Assembly (NCBI GenBank): GCA_900290245.1 | Contig: OKRB01000085.1 | Coordinates: 148,337 to 205,484 of the forward strand | Direction of reading: 5' to 3' | DNA: 57,148 nt | Origin: Candidatus Sulfuritelmatomonas gaucii | GTDB taxonomy: Bacteria; Acidobacteriota; Terriglobia; Terriglobales; Acidobacteriaceae | Shown here: piece after piece, positions 27,191 to 35,793 of the stretch | Position numbering within the stretch: the first letter of the stretch is position 1 | Layout of the letters: each line of letters starts with the position of its first letter | Translations under genes and position numbers: made by a program | Notes under the pieces: model-generated | Told to the model about the DNA's origin: nothing | The model's input: the letters and a program-made list of their open reading frames with translations, nothing else | Database searches by the model: none

Positions 27191-28792
27191 TTGCGCTTGA
27201 AAGGAATTCTGAGTCCGCGCCTGGACGCGCCGTTGCCGCTCTGGATGATCTTTCCGGTCGTCTTCGTGGCCGTCTACGCCAGCCATTTTATGTTGCTGCG
27301 CGTTCCCTACTATTGGGACGAAGCCGGCTACTACATTCCCGCGGCATGGGACTTCTTCCGCACCGGTTGTTTGATCCCCACCACCACGCTCACCAACGCC
27401 CACCCGCCGCTGCCGAGCATCTATCTCGCGCTATGGTGGAAGGTCTCCGGCTTCTATCCCGAAGTGACGCGCGAAGCTGTGCTCATGGTCGCGTCGCTGG
27501 GCCTCCTCGCCGTATGGCGCCTTCCGATGCGACTTCTCGGTGTCGCCTCGGTGGCTTTCTGGACAGTCTTGCTCACCGGCCTTTACCCCATCTGGTTTGC
27601 TCAATGCTCGCTTGCGCACGCCGACATCTTTGCCGCTGCGTGTTCGTTGTGGGGATTGGTCTATGCGCTGCCCGCGCGCGGCCGCAATCCCTGGGCTGCC
27701 GCGCTTTGGTTTGCCGCCGCCGCGCTATCGAAAGAAACCGCGATCGCCATCCCGCTCACACTGGTCGCAATCGATATCGTTGAAGGCTTCCGCAGCGGCG
27801 CTCCAGCGCGCCTCAAGCTCTGGCGCGAAGCCGCGTGGCTCTCGAGTTGCGTCATCCCGCTGGCCGCCTGGTATGCCTATCACTACGCCAGAACCGGTTT
27901 CCTCTTCGGGAATCCCGAGTATCTGCGCTACAACGCCGAGGCGACGCTCACGCCCTTGCGCATTCTCGCAGCCTTCGGTCATCGCATCCTGCACCTTACT
28001 GCGCACATGAACCTCTTTGTGCCGGTGCTCACGGCCTTCGCTGCGCTCCTGCTCAACCCGCGTACTGACGTCGAAGGCCACGAGCGCCCCAGGCTCGACC
28101 GTCCGATCCTGTTGCGCATCTGGCTCTTGCTCCTTGTCAACGCGTTGGTCTTCAGCTTTCTTGGCGGCGCCCTGCTCACCCGCTACCTGCTGCCCATGTA
28201 TCCGTTGGTGTTGTTTCTCGCCGTCTCTGTCTTGTACCGCCGCGTGCCTTACTGGTATGGACTTACGCTCTTGTCCGCCTTTGCTTTCTTCGCTGCTCTT
28301 TTCATCAATCCGCCCTATGGATTCGCGCCCGAAGATAATTTGTCCTACGTGCGCGTCGTTCGTATGCACCAGGCGGGCATCGCCGAGCTCACTAAACTCT
28401 GTCCCGCAGCCAAGGTGCTCACCGCCTGGCCCATGACCGATGAGTTGACGCATCCTGAGCTCGGCTATGTGAAGGAACCCTGGGACGTCTTCCCGGTCGA
28501 TGACTTCACCGCGGACCAGATCGCTCGCGCCTCCCAGGAACCGGAAAAGTATTCCGCTGCCCTCGTCTTCTCCACCAAGGATGAGCCGCCATCGCCCTTC
28601 CTGAATCTCGGCGGAGAAAAACTCGACGAGCGCTACTTCGGCCTCCATCACGATCTCTCGCCCGACCTGATTGCACGCGAGCTCAATGGAACGCTGGTCT
28701 GGCGCCTCGACGACCGCAGTCTCTGGATCGCTCTGATCCGTTTCAATCATCCCGTCGAAGCGCGTCTCGACTTTGGCGGTTTGCAGAACTAA
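27191..28792 (+). CDS. GT-C type membrane glycosyltransferase (ArnT/PMT-like)
   Basis: 533 residues with many membrane segments. The first periplasmic loop has YYWDEAGYY, the acidic motif typical of GT-C enzymes that use polyprenyl-phosphate sugars. Further segments include LTGLYPIWFAQCSLAHADIF and LLTRYLLPMYPLVLFLAV. Its acceptor is unknown; lipid or protein glycosylation at the periplasmic face is the general role. The start is TTG 27191 with AGGAG eight bases before; no ATG lies near. Confidence 0.83.
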   Translation: MRLKGILSPRLDAPLPLWMIFPVVFVAVYASHFMLLRVPYYWDEAGYYIPAAWDFFRTGCLIPTTTLTNAHPPLPSIYLALWWKVSGFYPEVTREAVLMVASLGLLAVWRLPMRLLGVASVAFWTVLLTGLYPIWFAQCSLAHADIFAAACSLWGLVYALPARGRNPWAAALWFAAAALSKETAIAIPLTLVAIDIVEGFRSGAPARLKLWREAAWLSSCVIPLAAWYAYHYARTGFLFGNPEYLRYNAEATLTPLRILAAFGHRILHLTAHMNLFVPVLTAFAALLLNPRTDVEGHERPRLDRPILLRIWLLLLVNALVFSFLGGALLTRYLLPMYPLVLFLAVSVLYRRVPYWYGLTLLSAFAFFAALFINPPYGFAPEDNLSYVRVVRMHQAGIAELTKLCPAAKVLTAWPMTDELTHPELGYVKEPWDVFPVDDFTADQIARASQEPEKYSAALVFSTKDEPPSPFLNLGGEKLDERYFGLHHDLSPDLIARELNGTLVWRLDDRSLWIALIRFNHPVEARLDFGGLQN

Positions 28793-28826
28793 TGTCCTGT
28801 AACTGAGATCGCAACATAAATGATTT

Positions 28827-28875
28827 GTCATCCTGAGCGAGTCGCCGCGGCGACGAGTCGAAGGATCTGCGGTTG
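28827..28875 (+). repeat. Family A dispersed repeat, copy 3
   Basis: Constant ends GTCATCCTGAGCGAG and CGAAGGATCTGCGGTTG; inner hairpin GTCGCC with GGCGAC. Lies between two convergent genes. Confidence 0.85.
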
Positions 28876-28915
28876 TCCTTCCGTCGCAAATGGGTGCAAC
28901 ACCTAGGGGACCGCC

Positions 28916-30586
28916 TCACGGCGCCGGCCGCTCGGCAATCTCTCTAAATTTCAGATACACGGCATTCGTCCATCCAAAACCGATCACATTCTGCGTGTAA
29001 CCCGCGCTCACCGTCACCTGCGCACTGCCCGTCGCAACGTTGTACTTCTCGCGAATCGTTCCGTCGGCCGCGAAGCCAGCATCGACTGTCGCATCAAAAT
29101 GTTTCGCAATCCTCGCGGCATCGGCATGAAATCCCATCGCGTCGAGCCCGGCCACCGCAATCCAGTTGGTCGGCGCCCAGCCGTAGGGCTCATCCCATTG
29201 CAGTCCGGTATTCGTATTGCTTGTCGAGAGCCCGCCGGGCCGCTCAAACACGCCCAGCTTCGCCTCCATTAGATTCGCTTCTTCCCTCGTCGCCACTCCC
29301 GCCCACAGCGGATAGAGCGACGCAATGAACGCGTAGCTCGATGGCCTTCGGCGGACGAAGTCATAATCCGCGAAGACGCCCTCCTTCGGTTGCCAAAGAT
29401 ATCGCTGGATCGCTGCACCACGCGCGTTCGCCCTGCGATCCCACATTCGCGCGTCCTGCGGCTTGCCCAGCAGATGCGCCATATGCGCCAGGTCCCGCTC
29501 GTAGCGATAGAGCAGGCTGTTCAGGCACACAGGCGCGTAATGTTCAGTCGCACCCGAGAACGGCCCAAACCGGTTGCTCGTGTCGAATCCCGATTCGCGC
29601 ATCGCGCGATCGCCCTCGTAAAAGTCGCGGCTCAGCCGGTAGCCGCCAAACCACGCGCGCATGCAAACCACGCTCGCGCGCACATCGCAACTCGTCTGCT
29701 TCAGTCGCGCGGCTTCCACGGCATCGGGATGCTCCGGTCCTTTCACCAGAAACCCCGCGGCCTCCGCACTGGGATGTTCGACGAGCGCCCGAATCACATC
29801 GCTGTAATACGTGCTGTCATCGGCCATCTCCGGCACCGGCCCAACGCCATAGTCAAAGTAGCGCGCCAGGCCGGTTTCGCCCGCCCGATGTTCGGGCCGC
29901 GTCCACGTCGAATAGTCTTTCTCCGCCACGGTGTACGCGTGCTCCAGCCAGTCTCTTTCCTCCGTGCGTCCCGCCGGCGTCATCGCAAAGCTGGCCGGGT
30001 CTTCATAAACCATCAGGATCATCGAGGTCAAAAACGGCGGCTGCGAGCGCGTCAAATAATATGTGCGGTTCGCGTTCAGCACCGCACCGTAATGCTCCAC
30101 CTCAAACAGAAAGTTGTCCACGATGCCCTTGGCCAGCGCTTCGTGATGGTCAGCCTCTACTCCAAGCAGAATGAAATAACTATCCCAGCCGTACATCTCG
30201 TTGAAGCGTCCACCCGGAACAACATAAAGATTGGGCAAATATAGCAGCCCCGGCGCCCCCAGTTCTTCCGGCCGCACATCGGCAAGCTTTTCAATCTTCC
30301 GCGGCAGGTGCTTCACTTCCACCTTGCACTTGTGCTCAAGCGCGGCAACGTTCGGCGGAGTCGCTATCTCCGCCGGCAGATAAATCACCGACACCTCCGC
30401 GACCTTCACGTCCGCAACAGAACTGCAATCGGTGTCCGATCGCGTAAGCGTGTCCCACGCGGCATGAATGTAGCGCAGCGTCGCCTCAGGGTCTGGCGCG
30501 GCAGCCTGCGCCCGCCCAACCGTCGCCGCCAGCGCAGCCAGAATCAATAAAAGAGACAGCTTCATTCGAACTCCCCGTCGGGCCAT
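28916..30586 (-). CDS. treA: Periplasmic trehalase (GH37)
   Basis: 556 residues. The signal peptide is followed by the GH37 signatures: PGGRFNEMYGWDSYF and, near the C-terminus, LQWDEPYGWAPTNW. ESGFDTSNRF holds the Asp acid and REKYNV the Glu base of the E. coli enzyme pair. It hydrolyses trehalose to two glucose molecules by inversion. ATG 30586 has AAGGGGA before it; ATG 30565 (GGGGAG before it) is nearly as good. Divergent from tonB. Trehalose in soil suggests a role in carbon use or osmoprotectant turnover. Confidence 0.93.
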   Translation of the reverse strand: MARRGVRMKLSLLLILAALAATVGRAQAAAPDPEATLRYIHAAWDTLTRSDTDCSSVADVKVAEVSVIYLPAEIATPPNVAALEHKCKVEVKHLPRKIEKLADVRPEELGAPGLLYLPNLYVVPGGRFNEMYGWDSYFILLGVEADHHEALAKGIVDNFLFEVEHYGAVLNANRTYYLTRSQPPFLTSMILMVYEDPASFAMTPAGRTEERDWLEHAYTVAEKDYSTWTRPEHRAGETGLARYFDYGVGPVPEMADDSTYYSDVIRALVEHPSAEAAGFLVKGPEHPDAVEAARLKQTSCDVRASVVCMRAWFGGYRLSRDFYEGDRAMRESGFDTSNRFGPFSGATEHYAPVCLNSLLYRYERDLAHMAHLLGKPQDARMWDRRANARGAAIQRYLWQPKEGVFADYDFVRRRPSSYAFIASLYPLWAGVATREEANLMEAKLGVFERPGGLSTSNTNTGLQWDEPYGWAPTNWIAVAGLDAMGFHADAARIAKHFDATVDAGFAADGTIREKYNVATGSAQVTVSAGYTQNVIGFGWTNAVYLKFREIAERPAP

Positions 30587-30821
30587 CGCAATCCCCTTGG
30601 AGTTTAACGCACGCAAACATATTTTTCTGAAGCGCGGGAACACTTTGCCCGAGCCCGGTGTCTACACAAGCACAGTGGTACCGAATGGGATGAACGGAGG
30701 GCCTTGAACCCCCGCTCCCCGCGCCTCGACGCGCAGAGCGGTGAGGTTGTTTGTGCTCCGCAGCAAGCCTTCCACCTCCCAGCCGGCACAACTGAACTCA
30801 GGTTGAGAGGGGAGGCTGGCC

Positions 30822-31529
30822 ATGTTTGAAGATTCCACATTCGAATCCACGGGCAAAATCCGCACCCGCAGCCGCGGCTGGATGATTGCGACTTTTGTGT
30901 TCAACGCAGCTATCCTGCTGGCACTGATTCTCATTCCGCTCATCTACCCTGAGGCGTTGCCGAGCTTCTCCAGCATCATTCTGCTTGAGGCCCCCACGCC
31001 GCCGCCGGAACAGCCAAAGCCCATCGCGCGGCCCGAGCACGCGCCTGCTCCGCAACAGCAAATGCAGGGCGGCCGGCTGCAGGCTCCGCCGACGATTCCG
31101 CAACATGTCTACATTCCCGGCAAGCCGGAACCCCCCACGCAAGACACCGTCGCTGCCCTCGGAGACGGTGGCACTGGACCCGCCGGCAATGCCAATCCAT
31201 TTCCCGGCCACGGCGCCAATCCCGTAATACGCGAGGCAGAGCAGAAGCGCCATGTCTCCTCAGGCGTGATGTCGGGTTACCTGGTCTACAAGGTCATCCC
31301 AACCTACCCGGCGATCCCGCGCGAGATCCGCCTCTCCGGCACCGTAGTGCTGCAAGCCACCATTGGCAAAACCGGCGCCATCGAGAATCTGCGCGTATTC
31401 AGCGGGCCACAAATGCTGCAGCAGGCCGCGCTCAACGCCGTCGCGCAGTGGCGCTACCGTCCATATTTGCTCAACGGCCAGCCAGTCGAGGTTGAAACCA
31501 CCATCAACGTCGAATTCACTTTGCAATGA
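30822..31529 (+). CDS. Energy transducer TonB
   Basis: 235 residues. One N-terminal membrane segment (GWMIATFVFNAAILLALILI), a Pro-rich periplasmic stretch (PTPPPEQPKP) and a C-terminal TonB domain from about residue 145 (KVIPTYPAIPREIRLSGTVV, then AVAQWRYRPYLLNGQPVEV). It couples the proton motive force to outer-membrane receptors, though receptors are not seen here. Monogenic and divergent from the trehalase gene. Confidence 0.93.
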   Translation: MFEDSTFESTGKIRTRSRGWMIATFVFNAAILLALILIPLIYPEALPSFSSIILLEAPTPPPEQPKPIARPEHAPAPQQQMQGGRLQAPPTIPQHVYIPGKPEPPTQDTVAALGDGGTGPAGNANPFPGHGANPVIREAEQKRHVSSGVMSGYLVYKVIPTYPAIPREIRLSGTVVLQATIGKTGAIENLRVFSGPQMLQQAALNAVAQWRYRPYLLNGQPVEVETTINVEFTLQ

Positions 31530-31606
31530 TGGGCCAGTTTCGATCTGTCTTGAAAGGACACGACTTTGCTGCTTGCTGAAAAACCCGAAGTGGCGAGCAT
31601 TTTGAA

Positions 31607-31670
31607 TCAGGGCACGAGTTCAGTCGTGCCGAAGGTGCCGAAAAATGATCGCGGGCTTCAGCTCCTGAGG
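31607..31670 (+). repeat. Family C hairpin repeat, copy 1
   Basis: GGCACGA-GTTCA-GTCGTGCC hairpin near the start and a CGGGCTTCAGCTCCTGA second part; outer TCAGGG pairs with CCTGA. Other copies at 33138-33202 and, partial, 35526-35549. Confidence 0.75.
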
Positions 31671-31700
31671 CTTCTCTCTCAGTGCTGGCTGAATCCTGCC

Positions 31701-31790
31701 GGGTGCCCCACCCCGCGGTCCCCACAGATGGGTCTTTGTCTGTGGGGTGGAGCCTCGCGACGTCTTTGTTCTTGTCGCTAGGGTGGGGCC
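31701..31790 (+). repeat. Family B hairpin repeat, copy 3, with a nested second hairpin
   Basis: The outer GGGTGCCCCACC ... AGGGTGGGG arms and inner stem GCGAC/GTCGC are those of family B. Inside the left half lies an extra hairpin CCCCACAGA with TCTGTGGGG (31720-31747), so one element appears to be inserted in another. Confidence 0.75.
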
Positions 31791-31881
31791 TGACCACTGA
31801 CCACTGCCTACTGGCCACTGATCACTGACAACTGTCATCCAATAGCACAGGCAGGCCCGCATCGGCGAAAATGGCTTTGCC

Positions 31882-33030
31882 ATGACACACTCTTCCCGAC
31901 GCGATTTCTTGAGCTCTGCTTCTGCTGCCATGCTTGCCACCTTTGCCGCACCCGGTGTTCTTCACGCCGCCACGCCAACGTCATCCCGCCGCTCGCTCGT
32001 GCTGGTCGGCTCGCATGGCGACGACGGAATCCAGTTCTACAACTGGGATCCCGAAAGCGGGACGCTGACCCGCTCCGGCGTCGCCGCCCGAATTCCCAAG
32101 GTCGCCTGGCTCGCTTTTTCGCACGGACACGACTTCGTCTATTCGGCCTCTGAGCTGGATTCGTTCCAGGGCAAGCCCACCGGCGAAGTAGCCAGCTTTC
32201 GCCTCGCCGGCACCGAATTGCAGCCGCTCTCCGCGCGCAACTCCGCCGGCACCGGCACTTGCCACGTAGCGCCCGACAACACGGGCCGCATGTTGCTCGC
32301 CGCCGACTACACCGGCGCCAGCGCGGCCAGCTTCCGCATTCAGGACGGCAAGCTCAGCGAGCCGGTGTGGACTGAGCACTACACCGTGCACGGCCCCAAT
32401 CCCGATCGCCAGCAAACCGCGCACGCGCACTTCGCGTCCTTCTCGCCCGACAACCGCTTCGCCTATATCAATGACCTGGGCGGCGATTGCATCCACATCT
32501 ACAAGCCCGACCCTGCCACCGCGCAAATGTCGCCGGCGGGAACCTATCACGGAGCGCCCGGCTCCGGCGCGCGCACGCTGCACTTTCATCCCAACGGCCG
32601 CACCGCCTATTGCATGAACGAGCTGGTCTCCACGGTCGACGTGCTCGACTGGCACCGCGACGACGGCAGCCTCACCCTGGTGAATCGCATCCACCTGCTG
32701 CCCGACGACTTTCACGGGCTCACGCGCGGCTGCGATACGGTGATCACGCGCGACGGCCGCTTTGTCTACTTCGCCAACCGCGACGAAGACTTCCTCTACG
32801 CGTTCCACGCCGACCCGAAAACCGGCGCGCTCACGCCCATCAAGCGGTCAAATTGTGGTGGAAAGATACCGCGCAACTTCACCCTCGATCCCACCGAGCG
32901 CTGGATGCTCGTGGCCAACCAGGATTCGAATCTCATCAGCATCTTCGCGCGCAACCCCGCCACAGGCGAGCTCGCCGACGAAGGCAAAAGCGTCGCCGCC
33001 GAAATCCCCATGCGCATCCTCTTCGTGTGA
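31882..33030 (+). CDS. Secreted beta-propeller lactonase-like protein (6-phosphogluconolactonase family)
   Basis: 382 residues. It begins with a Tat signal (SRRDFLSSASAAML), so it is exported folded. The body is a seven-bladed propeller of the YkgB/lactonase type: HVAPDNTGRMLLAADYTGAS, then AHFASFSPDNRFAYINDLG and FHPNGRTAYCMNEL. Some members have 6-phosphogluconolactonase activity; because this one is exported, a different substrate is likely. Single gene with repeats on both sides. Confidence 0.88.
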   Translation: MTHSSRRDFLSSASAAMLATFAAPGVLHAATPTSSRRSLVLVGSHGDDGIQFYNWDPESGTLTRSGVAARIPKVAWLAFSHGHDFVYSASELDSFQGKPTGEVASFRLAGTELQPLSARNSAGTGTCHVAPDNTGRMLLAADYTGASAASFRIQDGKLSEPVWTEHYTVHGPNPDRQQTAHAHFASFSPDNRFAYINDLGGDCIHIYKPDPATAQMSPAGTYHGAPGSGARTLHFHPNGRTAYCMNELVSTVDVLDWHRDDGSLTLVNRIHLLPDDFHGLTRGCDTVITRDGRFVYFANRDEDFLYAFHADPKTGALTPIKRSNCGGKIPRNFTLDPTERWMLVANQDSNLISIFARNPATGELADEGKSVAAEIPMRILFV

Positions 33031-33092
33031 AGAACTGGGACCAAGGGACCGAAAGGCCAAGAGAACAACGGGACACTGACCACTGTTCTGCT

Positions 33093-33125
33093 GTCATCCT
33101 GAGCAGAGCGAAGGATCTGCGGTTG
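33093..33125 (+). repeat. Family A dispersed repeat, copy 4 (short)
   Basis: GTCATCCTGAGCAGAGCGAAGG and the CTGCGGTTG end are joined without the inner hairpin, as in a deleted form. Confidence 0.8.
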
Positions 33126-33137
33126 TCTTTGCTTGTA

Positions 33138-33202
33138 TCAGGGCACGAGTTTACTCGTGCCGAAAACGTCGCAAAATCAGCGCGGGCTTTAGCCCCTGAG
33201 GG
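33138..33202 (+). repeat. Family C hairpin repeat, copy 2
   Basis: GGCACGAG-TTTA-CTCGTGCC hairpin, then GCGGGCTTTAGCCCCTGA. Its upstream junction TTTGCTTGTATCAGGGC is shared with 35516-35532. Confidence 0.75.
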
Positions 33203-33241
33203 AAGCTTCAAAGCCGACCCAGCGGATTCATGCAATTCGCT

Positions 33242-33670
33242 CTAAGCTCGCTTTGTGTGCCGCGCCCTCGTGGCTGCAACGGCATTTTCAATGAGTCTCT
33301 CAAGCACCTTCATATCTACATCCGCGAGCTTCTTCACATATAGGCATCCCTTGCCCGTGGTGTGCTTGCCTAACTTCCCGAGCAACGCCGCAGCGCCGCC
33401 AAAGCCTATCGAACCGTACAAGACGTTTGCCGCCTTGCGCGGCGAAAAGCCGACGATGGGCATATCCCCCTCGCGTCCGCTCTCGTGGGTATAGTGGTAG
33501 CTGCCGAAGCCGACGATCGACGGCCCCCACATCGCGGGCTTGTCGCCGGTCACCTTCTGCATCAGCCTGGCCAGAGCCTTGGCGTCCGCGCGCCGGGCCT
33601 CGTCCGCCACCGCATCCAGAAACGCCGGAACGCTCAGGCTTGTGGGTTTGGTCTTGTTCTCGGCCATCAT
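33242..33670 (-). CDS. DUF1801 domain protein
   Basis: 142 residues. The DUF1801 core is visible: FLDAVADEARRADAKAL, then MWGPSIVGFGSYHYTHESGR and GFSPRKAANVLYG. This fold is related to the YdhG/Fra-like group; function unknown. Two adjacent ATG codons at 33670/33667 follow AAAGGA; the first is used. The longer open frame to 33808 overlaps a repeat and is not protein-like. Confidence 0.85.
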   Translation of the reverse strand: MMAENKTKPTSLSVPAFLDAVADEARRADAKALARLMQKVTGDKPAMWGPSIVGFGSYHYTHESGREGDMPIVGFSPRKAANVLYGSIGFGGAAALLGKLGKHTTGKGCLYVKKLADVDMKVLERLIENAVAATRARHTKRA

Positions 33671-34147
33671 TTCATCCTTTCGTCCAGCATCCGCAGCCGA
33701 ACGGACGTATTCTATCTCCGGTTCCTCGCCAACCCCCAATCTACTTGCCCCAGTCGGTAGCTGTTCAGGGCGCCCCAGGTCCCGTTTCTGGGACCTTGGA
33801 GACCACAAGAAGCCCGCAACACGGGCGGCATACGCCTGGCCCCAGTCGTGAGACTGGGGTAGAGTGCCATTTATCCGTCTTCGACGAGTGCATCAGAGAT
33901 TTTCCAGCTTTTGACCCGAATGGGCACCAGAGAGACTCTTCCCGGTTGAGCAAAACGAATCAGACATCATTCTGAGCTTCAGCCACAATCACTAAGAGCC
34001 TGGGTGGAATAGCGCTCAAGCGCGAGGAATGCCGTGGGGTGTAGCTGGTCGTATCGGTTGAAGCCATCGCCAGTCCAGTCCATTTGACCACGGGAAGCTT
34101 GCACCAGAGCAAGCGGCAGCTAACCAATGCAAATCGAGGAACCTTGT
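33671..34147. other. Intergenic region with family D repeat
   Basis: 477 bases upstream of the glutamine-rich gene. It carries family D copy 1 (33771-33870). The remainder (33871-34147) has no recognisable element except a likely promoter region for the next gene; I cannot name a promoter with confidence. Confidence 0.5.
33771..33870 (+). repeat. Family D repeat (three hairpins), copy 1
   Basis: About 100 bases with hairpins GGTCCC/GGGACC, GCCCG/CGGGC and CCCCAGTC/GACTGGGG. A second copy is at 35250-35353. Confidence 0.85.
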
Positions 34148-35110
34148 ATGAAAGCAAAATTCATCATCACTTCGGCCGTCTTGGCCTTGGCGCTTGGAAT
34201 CGCTGCTCCTGCCTTCGCGCAGGATCAGAAGCAAAGCGACAAACACGATCAACAGAAGCAGCAGCAACAGAACCAGGGCAGGCAGCAACAGCCATCGCCT
34301 CAGCAGCAGCCGGCGCAACAGCAGCGCGGCCAGCAACAGCAGAACCAGGGCAGGCAGCAACAGCCAGCGCCTCAGCAGCAGCAGCAGCAACAGCAGCGCG
34401 CCCAGCAACAGCAGAACCAGGACAGGCAGAACCAGAACAACCAGAGACAGGCGCAGCAGCAGCAGCAGCAACAGCAGCGCGCCCAGCAACAGCAGAACCA
34501 GGACAGGCAGAACCAGAACAACCAGAAACAGGCGCAGCAGCAACAGCAGCAGCAACAGCAGCGCGTCCAGCAACAGCAGAACCAGGACAGGCAAAATCAG
34601 GACAGGCAGAACCAGAACAACCAGAAACAGGCGCAGCAGCAGCAACAGCAACAGCAGCGCGTCCAGCAACAGCAGAACCAGGACAGGCAAAACCAGGACC
34701 GGCAGCAGGCGCAGCGGCAGCAACAACAACCTCAGCGAACTCAAGAGCAGCAGCGTGCCGAGCAGAGCACCTGGCAAAATCACCGCGCAGGCAACTGGCA
34801 GTCAGACCACCGCAGCTGGCAACAACGGGGCGGCTACAACGGTTACCGTGTCCCTGACGCCCGGTACAACGTCTACTTTGGGCAGCGGAATGAGTTTCGG
34901 ATCTATGGTCTTCCCTTCATGGTTTTTGAGGGATACCCACGTTTCCAGTACAACGGCTATTGGATTACGCTTCTCGACCCATGGCCGGGATACTGGTCGA
35001 ATGACTGGTATGACACCGACGACGTCTACTTGGCTTACGAGAACGACGGTTACTACCTGTACGACAACAGGTATCCGGGCATTGGAATTGCGGTGAGCAT
35101 CTCGATGTAA
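34148..35110 (+). CDS. Exported glutamine-rich repeat protein
   Basis: 320 residues. A signal peptide (MKAKFIITSAVLALALGIAA, cleavage after AFA) is followed by a glutamine-rich region to about residue 205 with four repeats carrying RAQQQQNQDRQNQ-type units and runs of 8-9 Gln. Residues 225-320 form a Tyr/Trp/Asp-rich domain (GYPRFQYNGYWITLLDPWPG, WYDTDDVYLAY) of a type seen in acidobacterial exported proteins; its function is unknown. ATG 34148 has GAGGA upstream. The CAG/CAA-rich DNA is prone to length change. Flanked by family D repeats. Confidence 0.8.
   Translation: MKAKFIITSAVLALALGIAAPAFAQDQKQSDKHDQQKQQQQNQGRQQQPSPQQQPAQQQRGQQQQNQGRQQQPAPQQQQQQQQRAQQQQNQDRQNQNNQRQAQQQQQQQQRAQQQQNQDRQNQNNQKQAQQQQQQQQQRVQQQQNQDRQNQDRQNQNNQKQAQQQQQQQQRVQQQQNQDRQNQDRQQAQRQQQQPQRTQEQQRAEQSTWQNHRAGNWQSDHRSWQQRGGYNGYRVPDARYNVYFGQRNEFRIYGLPFMVFEGYPRFQYNGYWITLLDPWPGYWSNDWYDTDDVYLAYENDGYYLYDNRYPGIGIAVSISM
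34255..34735 (+). repeat. CAG/CAA-rich coding tandem repeat
   Basis: Imperfect units of about 80-110 bases with GCAACAGCAGAACCAGGACA at the core, repeated four times, plus earlier degenerate units. Encodes the Gln-rich part of the exported protein. Confidence 0.85.
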
Positions 35111-35249
35111 TGACGCTGAGTGCGCGCCGTTCTTGCAGTGCCAAGGGCGGTGGTGGGCGGAGTTGATGCGAACAGCCCAAACCGCTCACTGACCACAGAG
35201 GCGGCGGGTGGCCCGGGTCCAGGCCGTAGATTCGTTAAGACAATATAGG

Positions 35250-35353
35250 TGCCCCAGGTCCCGTTTCTGGGACCTGGGGGAGACCACAGGAAGTCCGCAA
35301 CGCGGGCGCTAGACGGGCAGCCCCGGTCGTGAGACTGGGGTAGAGTGTGCCAT
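35250..35353 (+). repeat. Family D repeat, copy 2
   Basis: Same three hairpins as 33771-33870, including GGTCCC-GTTTCT-GGGACC and GGTCGTGAGACTGGGG. With copy 1 it brackets the glutamine-rich gene in the same orientation. Confidence 0.85.
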
Positions 35354-35475
35354 CTGCGTCCAGCCCGCTTCAGCGGGCGTAAGAACCATCAGCACAAACT
35401 GAGTTCGAAGAATTCCACGCGATGGTTCTTCAACAGGCGAACAATTCGTTCCCAACCATTCGCTGCGAATCCGTA

Positions 35476-35549
35476 GCTAATAGCTGATAGCTGAAAGCTG
35501 ACGGCTGCAATTGTCTTTGCTTGTATCAGGGCGTGACTTCAGTCATGCC
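35476..35549. repeat. AGCT-type element followed by a partial family C hairpin
   Basis: TAGCTAATAGCTGATAGCTG-type repeats to 35508, then GGCGTGAC-TTCA-GTCATGCC. The hairpin keeps pairing although bases differ from the other family C copies. Confidence 0.65.
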
Positions 35550-35793
35550 AAAAAACACTCTCTTATCTTCGAAGAATTAAGTACGCGGCGAAGCCGCGCT
35601 CAAACCCGTACAGCGCCAATCTCCCCGAAGGCGGGGAAAGAAAGCAGCCCTGACCTAGGCACCTTCTTTGGTACGAATCTGCCCTCGAAGAGCGCTTGGC
35701 AAATTGTCACTCGTCGACCCGCACGGTCATGCGAGAACGAATTAACAGAGGTGAGCAGCATCTACCGGTCGCTCTTCGGCCGAGTTGCGGGAC

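Larger units (their letters stand above)
31530..31881. other. Intergenic region with hairpin repeats
   Basis: 352 bases holding a family C element (31607-31670) and an enlarged family B element (31701-31790), followed by a GACCACTGA-type short repeat (about 31790-31830). No gene is seen. Confidence 0.6.
35111..35793. other. 683-base intergenic region with repeats
   Basis: Holds family D copy 2 (35250-35353), a GCCCGCTTCAGCGGGC hairpin (about 35364-35380, also at about 40622), a CTAG/AGCT-type element (35476-35508) and a partial family C hairpin (35526-35549). The rest (35550-35793) shows no gene I can support. Confidence 0.6.

Noticed and set aside
34255..34735. CRISPR-like regular repeats in the glutamine-rich gene
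   Set aside because: The repeats are coding, imperfect, and without unique spacers of constant length.
34016..34783. Long Leu-rich open frame on the minus strand opposite the glutamine-rich gene
   Set aside because: It is the antisense of CAG/CAA repeats; CTG/TTG codons give Leu. No ribosome site or family.
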